64,000 bases of DNA from Acidimicrobiaceae bacterium (GCA_947450115.1 CANFUE010000008.1:17796-81795), one strand, 5' to 3'. Positions 9,010 to 18,594 are shown, numbered from the stretch's first letter. Numbers and translations: made by a program. The notes: generated from the sequence alone by a model not told the origin.

Positions 9010-10203
9010 TTATTTCAATGGCCCAGGAGTAGTTGTGGGTCGGCGATCCATCTTTTCTCCTAGTCGTGGCATTACCTCTTCGGCAACCAAGTGCAACTGT
9101 TCATTCATCTCGTCACGGCTTAAGCCTGGGAAGTCGAAGAAGATGCACAGGTGTTTGAGGTCGAGTAGTTCTCGCCAGTAGCCCAACGTGTCGACCGCAT
9201 CATCGATGGAACCAACGATTTGAATTTTCTGCTCAACGGATTGTTCGACAGTGGGATTGAAGTCAAAAGGAACTTTTGAACCGTCAGGATTTCGATACGA
9301 ACTGAAGCGACCGTAAGGCGCGAGGAATTTAGTGAATTCGTCGTGTCCTGGACGCCCCCGACGCATTGCAGCTTCTCGTGTTTTACCTACGTGCATATTC
9401 ATCACCAAACAGCGGTCTTCACCTGGAGCAACTGGGTTGCCGATTTCCTCACGGATTTCTGCATAACGATCCCACTTTTGTTTTTGGCTTTCAGCATTTT
9501 GTAGCCAATACACAGCCTTGTGCCCAGCACGCGGTACATATTCAATGGTTTCCGGCGAAGTGATGGGCTGGTAAATATCTACGACGCGTTGAGGTTTGGG
9601 AATGAGTGTGAGGTCGTTCACCATGGATCCTCGATCGGGAATTCCATCGGCGGGGAAGACGAAATGCTTCCCACGGTAGGAAAATCTCTCTTCGTACCAG
9701 GCAAGTTTGATGACTTCCATTGCCTCTTCGAATGTCTCGCGATTAATGCGATCATGTTCTGCCGACATTGCGTTGTCGCCAGAGGCAACAACGGTACCTA
9801 GGCTCCAGGCTTCGCGAGGAACAGTTCCGCGACCAACGCCAATTTCCATGCGTCCGCCAGTGATGATGTCGGCAAGGGCAAAATCTTCGGCAAGCCGTAG
9901 CGGGTGCCATTGCGGCACAACGTTGAACATCTGGCCCAATCGCAGGTCTTTGGTGAGTCCAGCAAGATGCATGCCAAACAAGATGAGGTTGGGAAGCACT
10001 TCGTAGCCCTCAAATTGAAAATGGTGTTCAGTAAGCCACATGGTGTCGTAGCCAAGTGCGTCGGCCGACTTTGCCCAGTCGACAAGGTTTTTGTAGCACT
10101 CAACTACGGCGTCGTTGTTGTACCTGCGACTCGTAGGGGCAATGCTGGGGTCTCCAGCATCAGGCATGGGTACGGTGCAGAAAAAGTTTGTATCGACGCG
10201 CAT
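9010..10203 (-). CDS. LLM-class flavin-dependent oxidoreductase (luciferase-like monooxygenase)
   Basis: This is a 397-residue TIM-barrel flavin enzyme of the bacterial luciferase-like family. Visible hallmarks are LGYDTMWLTEHHF near residue 52, an LRLAEDFA/DIITGGRMEIGVGRG block around 115-135 and a C-terminal dimer region. FMN- and F420-using members look alike, so the cofactor is not resolved. TAGGTT lies six bases before the ATG, which may be a -10 box for a leaderless transcript. As probable first gene of the deaminase/transporter set, it could oxidise the imported compound or its product. Confidence 0.8.
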   Translation of the reverse strand: MRVDTNFFCTVPMPDAGDPSIAPTSRRYNNDAVVECYKNLVDWAKSADALGYDTMWLTEHHFQFEGYEVLPNLILFGMHLAGLTKDLRLGQMFNVVPQWHPLRLAEDFALADIITGGRMEIGVGRGTVPREAWSLGTVVASGDNAMSAEHDRINRETFEEAMEVIKLAWYEERFSYRGKHFVFPADGIPDRGSMVNDLTLIPKPQRVVDIYQPITSPETIEYVPRAGHKAVYWLQNAESQKQKWDRYAEIREEIGNPVAPGEDRCLVMNMHVGKTREAAMRRGRPGHDEFTKFLAPYGRFSSYRNPDGSKVPFDFNPTVEQSVEQKIQIVGSIDDAVDTLGYWRELLDLKHLCIFFDFPGLSRDEMNEQLHLVAEEVMPRLGEKMDRRPTTTPGPLK

Positions 10204-10261
10204 GAAAATAACCTACTAAATCAAATCAACTGCTGTGTAAGCCTGCCACGAGGAAGCATTT

Positions 10262-11044
10262 CTATTTCGTGAAGTTATTGTTTCGCCACGAATTGCGCGC
10301 AATGAGGACATCTTTCAAGACAGCGGGTTTATCGGTCATGATGCCATCGGCACCATTGTCGAGTAGCTCATTCATCTGTTCTGGAGAGTCGATAGTCCAA
10401 TAGTGCACGGCAAGTCTGCTGCGATGAGCAACGTCGATGAATCTCTCAGATGCCAAAGGAATCGGACCTTGTTTTGCAGGAATCTGAGCGGCATGGATTC
10501 CTGATGGAAAACGTAATGGCCTTCCGGCGGCTACCGCGAGAAGGAGACGGGCGACGCCCTTTGGCCCCAGCGAAGTTGCGTACTGTATTCCCAACTGTTC
10601 CCGTAATTGCCGTAGTCGCCGATCGCTAAAAGCTCCTAAACACACTCGATCTGCCACGTTATTTTGTTTGAGTATGTGCACAAGAGGGGAGAGCGCCGAG
10701 TCGCTTTTGCAGTCAATATTCCAACGCGCTTCTGGCCATAGCGTCAAAAGCTCCTGAAGGGTTGGGATGTGCTCTGTTCCTTCTACCTTGATGTCTTTGA
10801 TCTGTTCATACGTGAGCTCGCTGATTTTCCCCGGGTGATTGCAGGTGCGCTGCAAGTTGTCGTCGTGAAATGCCAAAAGCACCCCATCGCTTGTTGCATG
10901 TACATCGGTTTCTAAATAGGTGTAACCCAAGTTGATCGCCATCTGAAATGCCGACACCGTGTTTTCCGGGGCATCGCTCGCGCCACCTCGATGGGCAAAA
11001 GCGTGTGTTGCGTCCCACTGGAAAAACGGATGGGTTGAAGTCAC
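10262..11044 (-). CDS. Glycerophosphodiester phosphodiesterase
   Basis: This is a 260-residue GDPD-family enzyme that hydrolyses glycerophosphodiesters to glycerol-3-phosphate and an alcohol. Seen motifs are AHRGG then PENT (residues 17-29), ETDVH with a downstream HDD (catalytic His/Asp/Glu set) and a C-terminal GADGIMTDKP. No signal peptide is visible, so it acts in the cytoplasm. The GTG start overlaps the stop of the acyl-CoA synthetase gene by one base (TAGTG), indicating coupling. A second GDPD lies at 47418-48140. Confidence 0.9.
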   Translation of the reverse strand: MTSTHPFFQWDATHAFAHRGGASDAPENTVSAFQMAINLGYTYLETDVHATSDGVLLAFHDDNLQRTCNHPGKISELTYEQIKDIKVEGTEHIPTLQELLTLWPEARWNIDCKSDSALSPLVHILKQNNVADRVCLGAFSDRRLRQLREQLGIQYATSLGPKGVARLLLAVAAGRPLRFPSGIHAAQIPAKQGPIPLASERFIDVAHRSRLAVHYWTIDSPEQMNELLDNGADGIMTDKPAVLKDVLIARNSWRNNNFTK

Positions 11045-12597
11045 TAAATTGACCGACCTGCAGCTTGCCAGTATTCATCTTTCAGCAGTTTTTTATATAA
11101 CTTTCCCGTCGGGTGACGGGGGAGTTCAGGGCGAAAATCAACACTACGTGGACATTTCAAATCGGCTAACTGGGTCTTGCAGAAAGCGATGAGATCCTTG
11201 GCGAGAGCATCTCTTTCTGAATCGCTCATTGGCATCACGTCGGGTTGAACAACTGCTTTTACTTCTTCGCCAAATTCATCATTGGGTACACCGAATACTG
11301 CAACGTCGACAACGCGAGGATGATTGATGAGTACGTTCTCGGATTCCTGAGGATAAATATTGACTCCTCCCGAAATGATCATGAATGCTTTTCTGTCAGT
11401 AAGGAAAAGAAAGTTATCTTGATCTAAGTAACCGACATCGCCCAGTGTTGACCATCCGCGACCTTGTGGGTCACGTGAAGACTTCGTCTTTTCTGGGTCG
11501 TTGTGGTATTCGAATTGTGTTTGACTCTCGAAAAAAATGGTTCCAGATTCGCCTTGGGGCTGTTCGTTGCCCTCTTCGTCGCAAATATGCAAAACACCCT
11601 GAATAGAGGTGCCAACTGTTCCTGGGTGAGCAAGCCACATCTCTGAGTTGCAGTAGACAAACCCGTTACCTTCTGTGCCTGCGTAGTACTCGTGGATGAC
11701 AGGGCCCCACCACTCAATCATTTGCTTCTTCACTTGTATGGGGCACGGTGCCGCGGCATGTATTGCTACTTGCAGAGAGTAGAGGTTATAGCGCTGGCGC
11801 ACTTCGACAGGCAACTTCAGCATTCTGACGAACATGGTGGGAACAAGTTGACTGTGGGTGATGTGATACTTCTCGACGTAGCGCAAATATTCTTCCGCGT
11901 CGAAGTGTTCCATAATGACCGACGTTGCCCCCGTGAACATCGTTGCGAGGTTAAAGCGCAGAGGAGCTGCGTGGTACAGCGGTGCAGGTGAGAGGTACAC
12001 CGCATCTTGTGTCATAGAAAAGAGCATTTGTGCAAGGTTCGCAACACCATTTTGCGTGGTGAGTTCTGTGCGCGGAAGCACGCCTTTCACGCCTTTGGGG
12101 CGTCCAGTGGTGCCACTTGAATAGAGCATGTCCATGCCGCTAATGCGCTCGGTGAGCGGTTCGATGCTGTGTTGTTGAACGGCGGCCTCATATGAATCGA
12201 AACCGGGAATTGTTCCGTCTACCATGAGTCGCAATGCGGCCTGTGGAATGTCGTTGATGATTTCGGCCGCTTGATCTGATTTGTACTTAGAGGTGATGTA
12301 GCCCTTCGCACCGCAATCGTTGATGATGTAGGAAAGCTCATCGCTGGTGAGCCTGCTGGAGCAGGCGGTGTAGATGAGACCCGCGTAGTGGCAGCCCCAG
12401 ATCACTTCGAAGAAACGTGGGTGATTCTCCATGCAAATGGCAATGTGATCGCCCACCTCGAAGCCACTTGCTCGGAGGAGATTTGCGAGCCGGTTAGCTG
12501 CATCGTCGAGCTGTTTGTAGGTGACAACTTCCCCAGTAGAGGCCATGATGTAGGCAGGTTTATTGGGTGTGGACTGTGCAAAATCTCCCGGGTACAT
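11044..12597 (-). CDS. Acyl-CoA synthetase, AMP-binding family
   Basis: This is an ATP-dependent, AMP-forming acyl-CoA ligase of about 517 residues. The P-loop-like motif YSSGTTGRPKGV lies near residue 160, EYYAGTEG near 305, a GD hinge in STLGDVGYLD and the C-terminal PRSVDFRPELPRHPTGKLYK with catalytic Lys. I start it at ATG 12597 (MYPGDFAQ...), where TACTTT lies six bases upstream; a TTG at 12642 would add 15 residues. It is divergent from an acyl-CoA dehydrogenase, so both may serve activation and oxidation of an acyl substrate. Confidence 0.88.
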   Translation of the reverse strand: MYPGDFAQSTPNKPAYIMASTGEVVTYKQLDDAANRLANLLRASGFEVGDHIAICMENHPRFFEVIWGCHYAGLIYTACSSRLTSDELSYIINDCGAKGYITSKYKSDQAAEIINDIPQAALRLMVDGTIPGFDSYEAAVQQHSIEPLTERISGMDMLYSSGTTGRPKGVKGVLPRTELTTQNGVANLAQMLFSMTQDAVYLSPAPLYHAAPLRFNLATMFTGATSVIMEHFDAEEYLRYVEKYHITHSQLVPTMFVRMLKLPVEVRQRYNLYSLQVAIHAAAPCPIQVKKQMIEWWGPVIHEYYAGTEGNGFVYCNSEMWLAHPGTVGTSIQGVLHICDEEGNEQPQGESGTIFFESQTQFEYHNDPEKTKSSRDPQGRGWSTLGDVGYLDQDNFLFLTDRKAFMIISGGVNIYPQESENVLINHPRVVDVAVFGVPNDEFGEEVKAVVQPDVMPMSDSERDALAKDLIAFCKTQLADLKCPRSVDFRPELPRHPTGKLYKKLLKDEYWQAAGRSI

Positions 12598-12671
12598 CCT
12601 CCCAAAGTAGCCGATCTTCGATCTGGCGGCTTCGTTTAGCAAGGGCTCTAACCGTGCGGTAACTTAGGGGG

Positions 12672-13871
12672 ATGTCCAGCACTACAACCGTCTCAGAAGA
12701 ACTCCTCGTCACTCAACTCGTTGAGCAATTGCTGAGTGAATTCCCACCTAGTTCCACCGATGCTTTGACTTTTTTAGGAGCTCAATTCGATCTCGGTCTT
12801 GCATGGGTGCAATTTCCGGTTGGTCACGGCGGTCTTGGTCTGTCTCCTCGATATCAAAAAATTGTCAATGAATACACCGCAAAAGCAGGTGCTCCGAACC
12901 CGTATTATCGCAACCCCATTGGATACGGCATGTGCGGACCCACCGTTGTTGAATGGGGTAGCGAAGAGCAAAAGAAGCGCTACCTTCGCCCCTTGTTCAC
13001 TGGTGAAGAAGTGTGGTGCCAACTGTTTTCCGAGCCAGGTTCCGGGTCCGACTTCGCTGGTCTCTCGGCAAAAGGTGTTCAAGACGGTGAAGAGTGGATC
13101 GCCAATGGTCAAAAGGTATGGACCACGCTTGCCCACCTGTCGCGTTTCGGGTTGCTCGTCGTGCGTACCGATGCCGAGGCCGTGAAGCACGCTGGTCTTA
13201 CTGCTTTCGTCGTAGACATGCAGGCTCCTGGTGTGGAAGTGCGTCCGTTGCGTCAAATGACTGGCGAAGCAGAATTTAACGAGGTGTACTTCACCGATGT
13301 ACGTATTCCACATTCTGAAATGTTGGGTGGACCCGGCGATGGTTGGAGAGTAAGCCTCACCACATTGATGAACGAGCGAGTCTCTATTGGTGGAGCAGTG
13401 CCACCACGGGGAACCGGCGTCATTTCTGGTGCGGTGAAACTGTGGAACGATTTGCCCAGTGATCGCAAAGACGATTCAACGCGCGATGAACTCATGAAGC
13501 TGTGGACGCGCGCAGAAGTGTTGCGTCTCACCAATATCCGTGCGGGCCAATTACGCAAAGTTGGTGTACCAGGCCCCGAAGGTTCCATTGGTAAAATGGA
13601 AAGCGCGAATCTCAACAAGGATGTCTATGAATTCTGCATTCAGTTGATGGGTGCAGATGGCATGTTGTATGGCTCTTACGAAATGATTCGCCCCGAAACG
13701 GCGATGGGATTCGAATACATGCAAAAGGCATTCTTGCGTAGCCGTGCAAACTCAATTGAGGGTGGCACTACCGAAGTGATGAAGAACATTCTCGGAGAAA
13801 GAGTGCTTGGTTTGCCTGGTGATGTACGCGTTGACCGCGATGTCGCTTGGAGTAAAGTGCCGCGCAACTAA
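12672..13871 (+). CDS. Acyl-CoA dehydrogenase
   Basis: This is a 399-residue flavoprotein that introduces a double bond into acyl-CoA. The FAD-contacting blocks QLFSEPGSGSD (near residue 117) and WTTLAHL, and the C-terminal SIEGGTTEVMKNILGERVLG, are plain. TAACTT lies six bases before the ATG; the intervening AGGGGG abuts the start and is too close for a normal ribosome site. It faces away from the acyl-CoA synthetase. Its stop overlaps the stop of the convergent CopD-like gene by four bases. Confidence 0.9.
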   Translation: MSSTTTVSEELLVTQLVEQLLSEFPPSSTDALTFLGAQFDLGLAWVQFPVGHGGLGLSPRYQKIVNEYTAKAGAPNPYYRNPIGYGMCGPTVVEWGSEEQKKRYLRPLFTGEEVWCQLFSEPGSGSDFAGLSAKGVQDGEEWIANGQKVWTTLAHLSRFGLLVVRTDAEAVKHAGLTAFVVDMQAPGVEVRPLRQMTGEAEFNEVYFTDVRIPHSEMLGGPGDGWRVSLTTLMNERVSIGGAVPPRGTGVISGAVKLWNDLPSDRKDDSTRDELMKLWTRAEVLRLTNIRAGQLRKVGVPGPEGSIGKMESANLNKDVYEFCIQLMGADGMLYGSYEMIRPETAMGFEYMQKAFLRSRANSIEGGTTEVMKNILGERVLGLPGDVRVDRDVAWSKVPRN

Positions 13872-14278
13872 ACAGCGCTCGCCAGCAAGATTCCTAAGTA
13901 AAAAACCACAAGCGCACTCAGGAGCCCGACGGCTCCTCCTATTGCCTTCACGCTCTTATTGGGTGAAGAACTATGAGCCAATGTGGCAAGTGCCCCTACT
14001 GCAACAAGAACAATTTTGATTCCGAGTGTCGCCTGGTACGAAGTGTCATGCGCTGAGATGTCGGTATCAAAGATGTTCCAGAACCCCGTTACAACGAGTA
14101 CGGCGAAAGCGGGCCAGGCAATGCGGGCAAAGCCTTGAGCGGTCGTAATAAGTGCCTCGGGATGCGATTTTCTCAATTTTGGAACCAGTCCACCCAGAAC
14201 AATTTGTCCTCCTACCCAAATGCCTGCAGCTAAAAGGTGAAGAAATATTCTCAGCGAATCAAGGGTGGGGCTAATCAT
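13868..14278 (-). CDS. CopD-like four-helix membrane protein
   Basis: This is a 136-residue membrane protein with four predicted helices. The first contains LRIFLHLLAAGIWVGGQI, a pattern seen in the CopD copper-resistance domain and related DUF2269-like proteins. The His in the first helix could bind metal or heme. I start at ATG 14278, which overlaps the ispH stop by eight bases; a longer frame to 14347 runs into ispH without benefit. Function in copper handling is a family-level guess. Confidence 0.65.
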   Translation of the reverse strand: MISPTLDSLRIFLHLLAAGIWVGGQIVLGGLVPKLRKSHPEALITTAQGFARIAWPAFAVLVVTGFWNIFDTDISAHDTSYQATLGIKIVLVAVGALATLAHSSSPNKSVKAIGGAVGLLSALVVFYLGILLASAV

Positions 14279-15341
14279 GGGAAGACGTACTTTCTTGTTG
14301 ACGCAATGCATCGAGAACGTTGCTAGCGGCGGTTTTTCGATCATCAATATTGCGTCGTTGTGCAGTTGGCACTCCGAGCATTGTGTAGCAGGCAGTTAAT
14401 GTGCTTGATTGCAATTCACGAATATTACGTGGAGGAGGAAAATATTCATCTTCTTCAGTGACACGCACTTCTTCAATGCCATTGACTGGTTTGAGAAACT
14501 GAAGGACCTCTTCCACGAGTTCCTCAGGAGCAGAGGCCCCTGCGGTGACTCCAACTTGCCCAAATAAATCACGGGGAAGTTCACTTGCGCTATTGATGCG
14601 CAGTACACGTTTGCAGCCGGAATCGATGGCAAGGCGCTCAAGTGCCCTCGTGTTTGATGAGTTTGACGAGCCGATGACGATAATGCTGTCGCAACGTTGT
14701 GCCATTTGCATGAGAGCGCTCTGACGATTCGTTGTTGCAAAACAGAGGTCGCTACGACCAGGCGACCAAACATTCTCAAATCGATCGTGCACTGCTTGTG
14801 CGACTCCTTCCCAATCACGGTGAGACAAAGTGGTCTGTGCGAGCAAAGCCAATGGCTGATCGAATTTTTGCAAAGCCTGTACATCGGCAATGGTTTCAAC
14901 TCGCGAAATGGATTGTGGTGCAACAGCCATGGTTCCGACTGCTTCTTCGTGGCCTTCATGGCCAACATAAACTATGTGGTATCCCTTGGCTGAACGCACC
15001 TTCACTTCATGGTGCACCTTCGTCACGAGAGGACAAACAGAATCCACCACGTAACTACCTCGTCGGCGCGCTTCTTCCACTACTTCTGGCGCAGAACCGT
15101 GGGCTGACAACATGATGGGCATGCCATGAGGTACATCTAAAATATCGTCAACAAAGACAACACCGAGATCTGTGAAGCGTTCAACGACTATCTGGTTGTG
15201 AACAATTTCGTGATAGCAGTACACAGGTGCAGGGAATGTACGAACCATCCATGAAAGGGCCTTAATTGCCATTTCAACTCCTGCACAAAAACCGCGCGGT
15301 GCGGCAAGTAGCACGCGTTCCACACGCAGTTCAGATGTCAT
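14271..15341 (-). CDS. ispH: 4-hydroxy-3-methylbut-2-enyl diphosphate reductase
   Basis: This iron-sulfur enzyme catalyses the last step of the MEP isoprenoid pathway, giving IPP and DMAPP. The three cluster cysteines are visible in PRGFCAGVEM (near residue 17), SVCPLVTKVHHE and DLCFATTNRQ. The active-site IGSSNSSNT and GVTAGASAPEELV blocks are present. About 356 residues from ATG 15341; an in-frame ATG at 15374 would add 11. The C-terminal tail beyond EVRVTEEDEYFPPPR is longer than in short family members. It is coupled to the CopD-like gene. Confidence 0.95.
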   Translation of the reverse strand: MTSELRVERVLLAAPRGFCAGVEMAIKALSWMVRTFPAPVYCYHEIVHNQIVVERFTDLGVVFVDDILDVPHGMPIMLSAHGSAPEVVEEARRRGSYVVDSVCPLVTKVHHEVKVRSAKGYHIVYVGHEGHEEAVGTMAVAPQSISRVETIADVQALQKFDQPLALLAQTTLSHRDWEGVAQAVHDRFENVWSPGRSDLCFATTNRQSALMQMAQRCDSIIVIGSSNSSNTRALERLAIDSGCKRVLRINSASELPRDLFGQVGVTAGASAPEELVEEVLQFLKPVNGIEEVRVTEEDEYFPPPRNIRELQSSTLTACYTMLGVPTAQRRNIDDRKTAASNVLDALRQQESTSSHD

Positions 15342-15418
15342 GACGCCTTGAGCATCTGATGGAGTAGGGGCCATACGTGTTCCACATTAGTACGCTGAGG
15401 CGCAAGTAGCCTCTCTAT

Positions 15419-16873
15419 GTGTCTGTTTCTACCGAGCTCACCGCCCGTATAGTGGCTGTTCATCAGGGCAGCCCTGCGTATCAGGCTGGCGTTCTGGTTG
15501 GCGATGTGGTGATGAGTGTCAATGGCCAAGTGGTGCGCGACATCATTGAGTGGCACCATGCGGTAGACGAAGCAGCAATATCGCTCGATATCGATCGTGA
15601 CGGTATGCGTTTCGAATTTGACATCGACAAGAGGCCTGGCGAGCAGCTTGGGGTTGAAATTTCCAGTGCTGTTTTCGACAGGGTCCAGACATGTGACAAC
15701 CATTGTTCGTTTTGTTTCATTTATCAGTTGCCTAAGAACTTGCGTAAGAGTCTCTACCTCAAAGATGATGATTATCGACTCAGTTTTCTTTTCGGGAACT
15801 TCACCACTCTCACACGTTTTACCGAGGCTGACCTCGAGCGAGTCATAGACCAAAAATTATCTCCGCTCCATGTGAGTATTCATGTGAGTGACCCATGGAA
15901 GCGCGCCGACATGTTGCGTAACGAAAGAGGTGCAGTCAGCCTGCGTTGGCTAAAGGTGCTGCTCGAGAGCGGTATTGCAGTTCGCGGACAAATTGTGGTG
16001 TGCCCCGACCACAACAATGGTGACGACCTCGAACGAACTCTGATTGACGTGCTCGACCAGTTCCCGCAACTTGAGGCCGTGGCGATTGTTCCTCTAGGCC
16101 TCAGTCAATTCAATCCTGAAGCCGAATTACGTGTTCACACTTCAAAGGAAGCAGCCGATGTTGTTGTTCTCTGCGAGAAGTACCAACTGATTGCAGAGAA
16201 GCTCATTGGAAAGAAAATGTTTTGGCCATCAGATGAGTTTTATCTGCTCGGCAATATGCAATTCCCGGAAGCTGTTTCTTACGGCGGATATCCAATGTAC
16301 GAAGATGGCGTGGGAATTGTTTCGTGCTTTATTGAGGAGTACTACGGTCGCAAGATTAATGACGATGAATCACTAGCCCAGCAAACGAGTGGTTTTTTTG
16401 CATCGGTCGATGGTGCAACACCTGGGGGGTATAGGTCCTTGCGCGACACCAGTATCCAGAATCCTGCGGGCGATACAGGTTTACGGGTGGTTCACAGTCA
16501 GCCAGTAGAGCTCACTCGTCGCACACGTTCAGCTTCCGTTCCTGTCGGCAAGGTAGGAATTTTGACGGGTGCGTATGCAGCAAGCGTTATTTCAGCAATT
16601 GTGAGTGAATATGGAGACCGAATTTCGGTTTTGCCCGTAGTAAATAACTATTTTGGGGGCAATACTGCAGTCTCGGGTTTGATGGTTGGCGAAGATATTC
16701 GTTCGGTCATGTTGTCTCATGTCGAATGTGGCGTGTTTCTTCTACCCGATGTGTGCTTGTCGGAAGGTCGCTTTCTTGACGGAATGACACTCGAGGACCT
16801 CCCGTCGTCGGTTGTGGTTCTCCCTACCGATGGTCATGCACTACGAAATTTTCTGGAAAAGGTAATGCAATGA
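15419..16873 (+). CDS. DUF512 radical-SAM-like protein with N-terminal PDZ domain
   Basis: This is a 484-residue protein. Residues 1-75 form a PDZ-like domain (GSPAYQAGVLVGDVV). Then comes TCDNHCSFCF with Cys92, Cys96 and Cys99, a CX3CX2C iron-sulfur motif of radical SAM enzymes, followed by a TIM-barrel-like part and the DUF512 C-terminal domain (GGNTAVSGLMVGEDI). It lies directly before der, an arrangement I recall from many bacteria; its biochemical role is unknown. The start is GTG 15419, with TAGCCT six bases upstream. It overlaps der by four bases (ATGA). Confidence 0.85.
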   Translation: MSVSTELTARIVAVHQGSPAYQAGVLVGDVVMSVNGQVVRDIIEWHHAVDEAAISLDIDRDGMRFEFDIDKRPGEQLGVEISSAVFDRVQTCDNHCSFCFIYQLPKNLRKSLYLKDDDYRLSFLFGNFTTLTRFTEADLERVIDQKLSPLHVSIHVSDPWKRADMLRNERGAVSLRWLKVLLESGIAVRGQIVVCPDHNNGDDLERTLIDVLDQFPQLEAVAIVPLGLSQFNPEAELRVHTSKEAADVVVLCEKYQLIAEKLIGKKMFWPSDEFYLLGNMQFPEAVSYGGYPMYEDGVGIVSCFIEEYYGRKINDDESLAQQTSGFFASVDGATPGGYRSLRDTSIQNPAGDTGLRVVHSQPVELTRRTRSASVPVGKVGILTGAYAASVISAIVSEYGDRISVLPVVNNYFGGNTAVSGLMVGEDIRSVMLSHVECGVFLLPDVCLSEGRFLDGMTLEDLPSSVVVLPTDGHALRNFLEKVMQ

Positions 16874-18204
16874 AACCCCATGTAGTCATCGTTGGTCGTC
16901 CAAACGTCGGTAAAAGCACTCTGTTCAACCGCTTCGTTGGTGGTCAAGTTGCCATTGTTGAAGACCGTCCCGGAATCACTCGCGACAGAAATACCCACGA
17001 TGCCTCATGGCTAGGTCGTGAGTTCAGTGTTACCGATACCGGCGGATGGATGCCCGGTGGCAGTGATCTGGAAGAAAAGGTGTCACGCCAGGTAGAGCAA
17101 GCAGTGAAAGAGGCAAATCTTGTTCTCTTTATTGTTGATGCCTCTGTAGGTGCAACCGATGATGACGAGCGCATTGGCATGTGGTTGCGTAAATCAGGGG
17201 CAACTGTGCTTGTTGTTGCGAATAAGTCCGACAACGAACGACGTGAAAACGATCGCTGGAATTTCCTTTCCTTAGGTCTGGGCGAGCCATGGCCGGTTTC
17301 TGCTTTACATGGTCGCAGGTCGGGAGACTTGCTCGACGTCATCATTTCTGAACTAGGTCTCGATACTCAAGAGGCACCTGTGGTCGACGAAGTCGACAAC
17401 TCGCATCTCGAACCATCTGATCCTGCACTTAAGGGCATTCCACGTGTAGCCATTGTTGGTCGACCAAACGTGGGTAAGAGCACTTTATTCAACAAAATTG
17501 TTGGCGAAGAACGCAGTGTGGTGCACGACATGTCTGGCACAACTCGCGACGCCATCGACACTTTGATTGAAACTGAAGACGGAAAACTGATTTTGGTCGA
17601 TACGGCTGGTATGCGTCGCCGCTCTAAAATTGATGACTCTGCAGAGTATTACTCACTTGTACGTGCCTTGCGTGCGGTAGATGAGTCAGACATTGCGCTT
17701 TTGGTGATTGACTCAACAGAAGGTATTACGAGCCAAGATCAACGTCTTGCAGAACGCATTGATGCAGCTGGTTGTCCACTCATTGTTATTTTGAATAAAT
17801 GGGAAATTCTCGATACAGAGCGCCGCGAGCAAGTGACTGCGGAAATGGCACGCAAGTTGTACTTCATTGGCGATGCGCCAATTTTGCGAGTATCAGCGCT
17901 CACCGGCAAGGGTGTTCATCGTTTGTTGCCGGTGTTGAAAGATTCCATAGAGCAGTACCACCGCCGCGTGCCTACTCGCGATGTAAACCGCGTGATGTCT
18001 GATGCGCAGCAAAAACATCCAGCAGCGGGCGGCGCACGTGTGCTTTATGCTTTGCAAGGAGCATCGGATCCTCCGACGTTTACACTGTTTGTCAACAGGG
18101 AACTACCGGGTTCGTACTTGCGGTATCTCGAACGCTCCATTCGTGAGGCATTTAAGTTTGGTTCTACGCCCATCAAATTACGCGTTAGGCGTAGGGCGGA
18201 GTAG
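16870..18204 (+). CDS. der: Ribosome-associated double GTPase Der (EngA)
   Basis: This GTPase is needed for 50S ribosome assembly. The 444-residue protein has two tandem G domains: GRPNVGKST near residue 8, DTGGW and NKSDN in the first; a second GRPNVGKST near residue 197, DTAGM and NKWE in the next; and a C-terminal KH-like domain ending in PIKLRVRRR. All G motifs are intact. It is coupled to the DUF512 gene and followed after three bases by a small zinc-ribbon protein gene. Confidence 0.97.
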   Translation: MKPHVVIVGRPNVGKSTLFNRFVGGQVAIVEDRPGITRDRNTHDASWLGREFSVTDTGGWMPGGSDLEEKVSRQVEQAVKEANLVLFIVDASVGATDDDERIGMWLRKSGATVLVVANKSDNERRENDRWNFLSLGLGEPWPVSALHGRRSGDLLDVIISELGLDTQEAPVVDEVDNSHLEPSDPALKGIPRVAIVGRPNVGKSTLFNKIVGEERSVVHDMSGTTRDAIDTLIETEDGKLILVDTAGMRRRSKIDDSAEYYSLVRALRAVDESDIALLVIDSTEGITSQDQRLAERIDAAGCPLIVILNKWEILDTERREQVTAEMARKLYFIGDAPILRVSALTGKGVHRLLPVLKDSIEQYHRRVPTRDVNRVMSDAQQKHPAAGGARVLYALQGASDPPTFTLFVNRELPGSYLRYLERSIREAFKFGSTPIKLRVRRRAE

Positions 18205-18207
18205 GCA

Positions 18208-18456
18208 ATGCCGTGGTGTGAACCTTGTGCAAAATATTTCACCCCAACGGCAATGACCGCTGAAGGCGCCTGTCCTGATTGCGGTGATCAACCAGATTTA
18301 CCCAATGCCCATGGAAAAATTACGTCAAAAAATCTGAACCTGCGCGAACTCGCAGGGATGACGGAAGAGGAAGCAAAAGCTCCGTGGCATTTCAAAATGC
18401 TTTTGGGGGCTTTGGTTTTGTATCTCACTTGGAGGGTAATCAGCCTTTTCTCGTAG
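18208..18456 (+). CDS. Small zinc-ribbon membrane protein
   Basis: This is an 82-residue protein with an N-terminal zinc ribbon (Cys4, Cys7, then CPDC) and one C-terminal membrane helix (MLLGALVLYLTWRVI). The APWHFKM segment just before the helix is a pattern I recall in short actinobacterial proteins of unknown function. It follows der after three bases, so it is probably co-transcribed. It likely sits in the membrane with the ribbon in the cytoplasm. Confidence 0.75.
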   Translation: MPWCEPCAKYFTPTAMTAEGACPDCGDQPDLPNAHGKITSKNLNLRELAGMTEEEAKAPWHFKMLLGALVLYLTWRVISLFS

Positions 18457-18466
18457 ACTTGTAGCA

Positions 18467-18541
18467 CGGGCTGTAGCGCAGCTTGGTTAGCGCGCTTGTC
18501 TGGGGGACAAGAGGTCGTGGGTTCAAATCCCGCCAGCCCGA
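18467..18541 (+). tRNA. tRNA-Pro (anticodon GGG)
   Basis: A complete cloverleaf can be drawn: acceptor CGGGCTG pairs with CAGCCCG, D stem GCGC/GCGC, anticodon stem CTTGT/ACAAG with loop CTGGGGG, and T stem GTGGG/CCCGC with loop TTCAAAT. The anticodon GGG (18502-18504) reads the CCC proline codon. The CCA end is not encoded. It starts 11 bases after the zinc-ribbon protein gene. Confidence 0.95.
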
Positions 18542-18594
18542 CAATTGGTTTTCGTGGGAACGCGAGAGTTTTCGAATTGAGGGGATTTTCACAG

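Noticed and set aside
18496..18594. Upstream extension of the SDR gene
   Set aside because: It begins inside tRNA-Pro; the Rossmann motif needs only the start at 18595.
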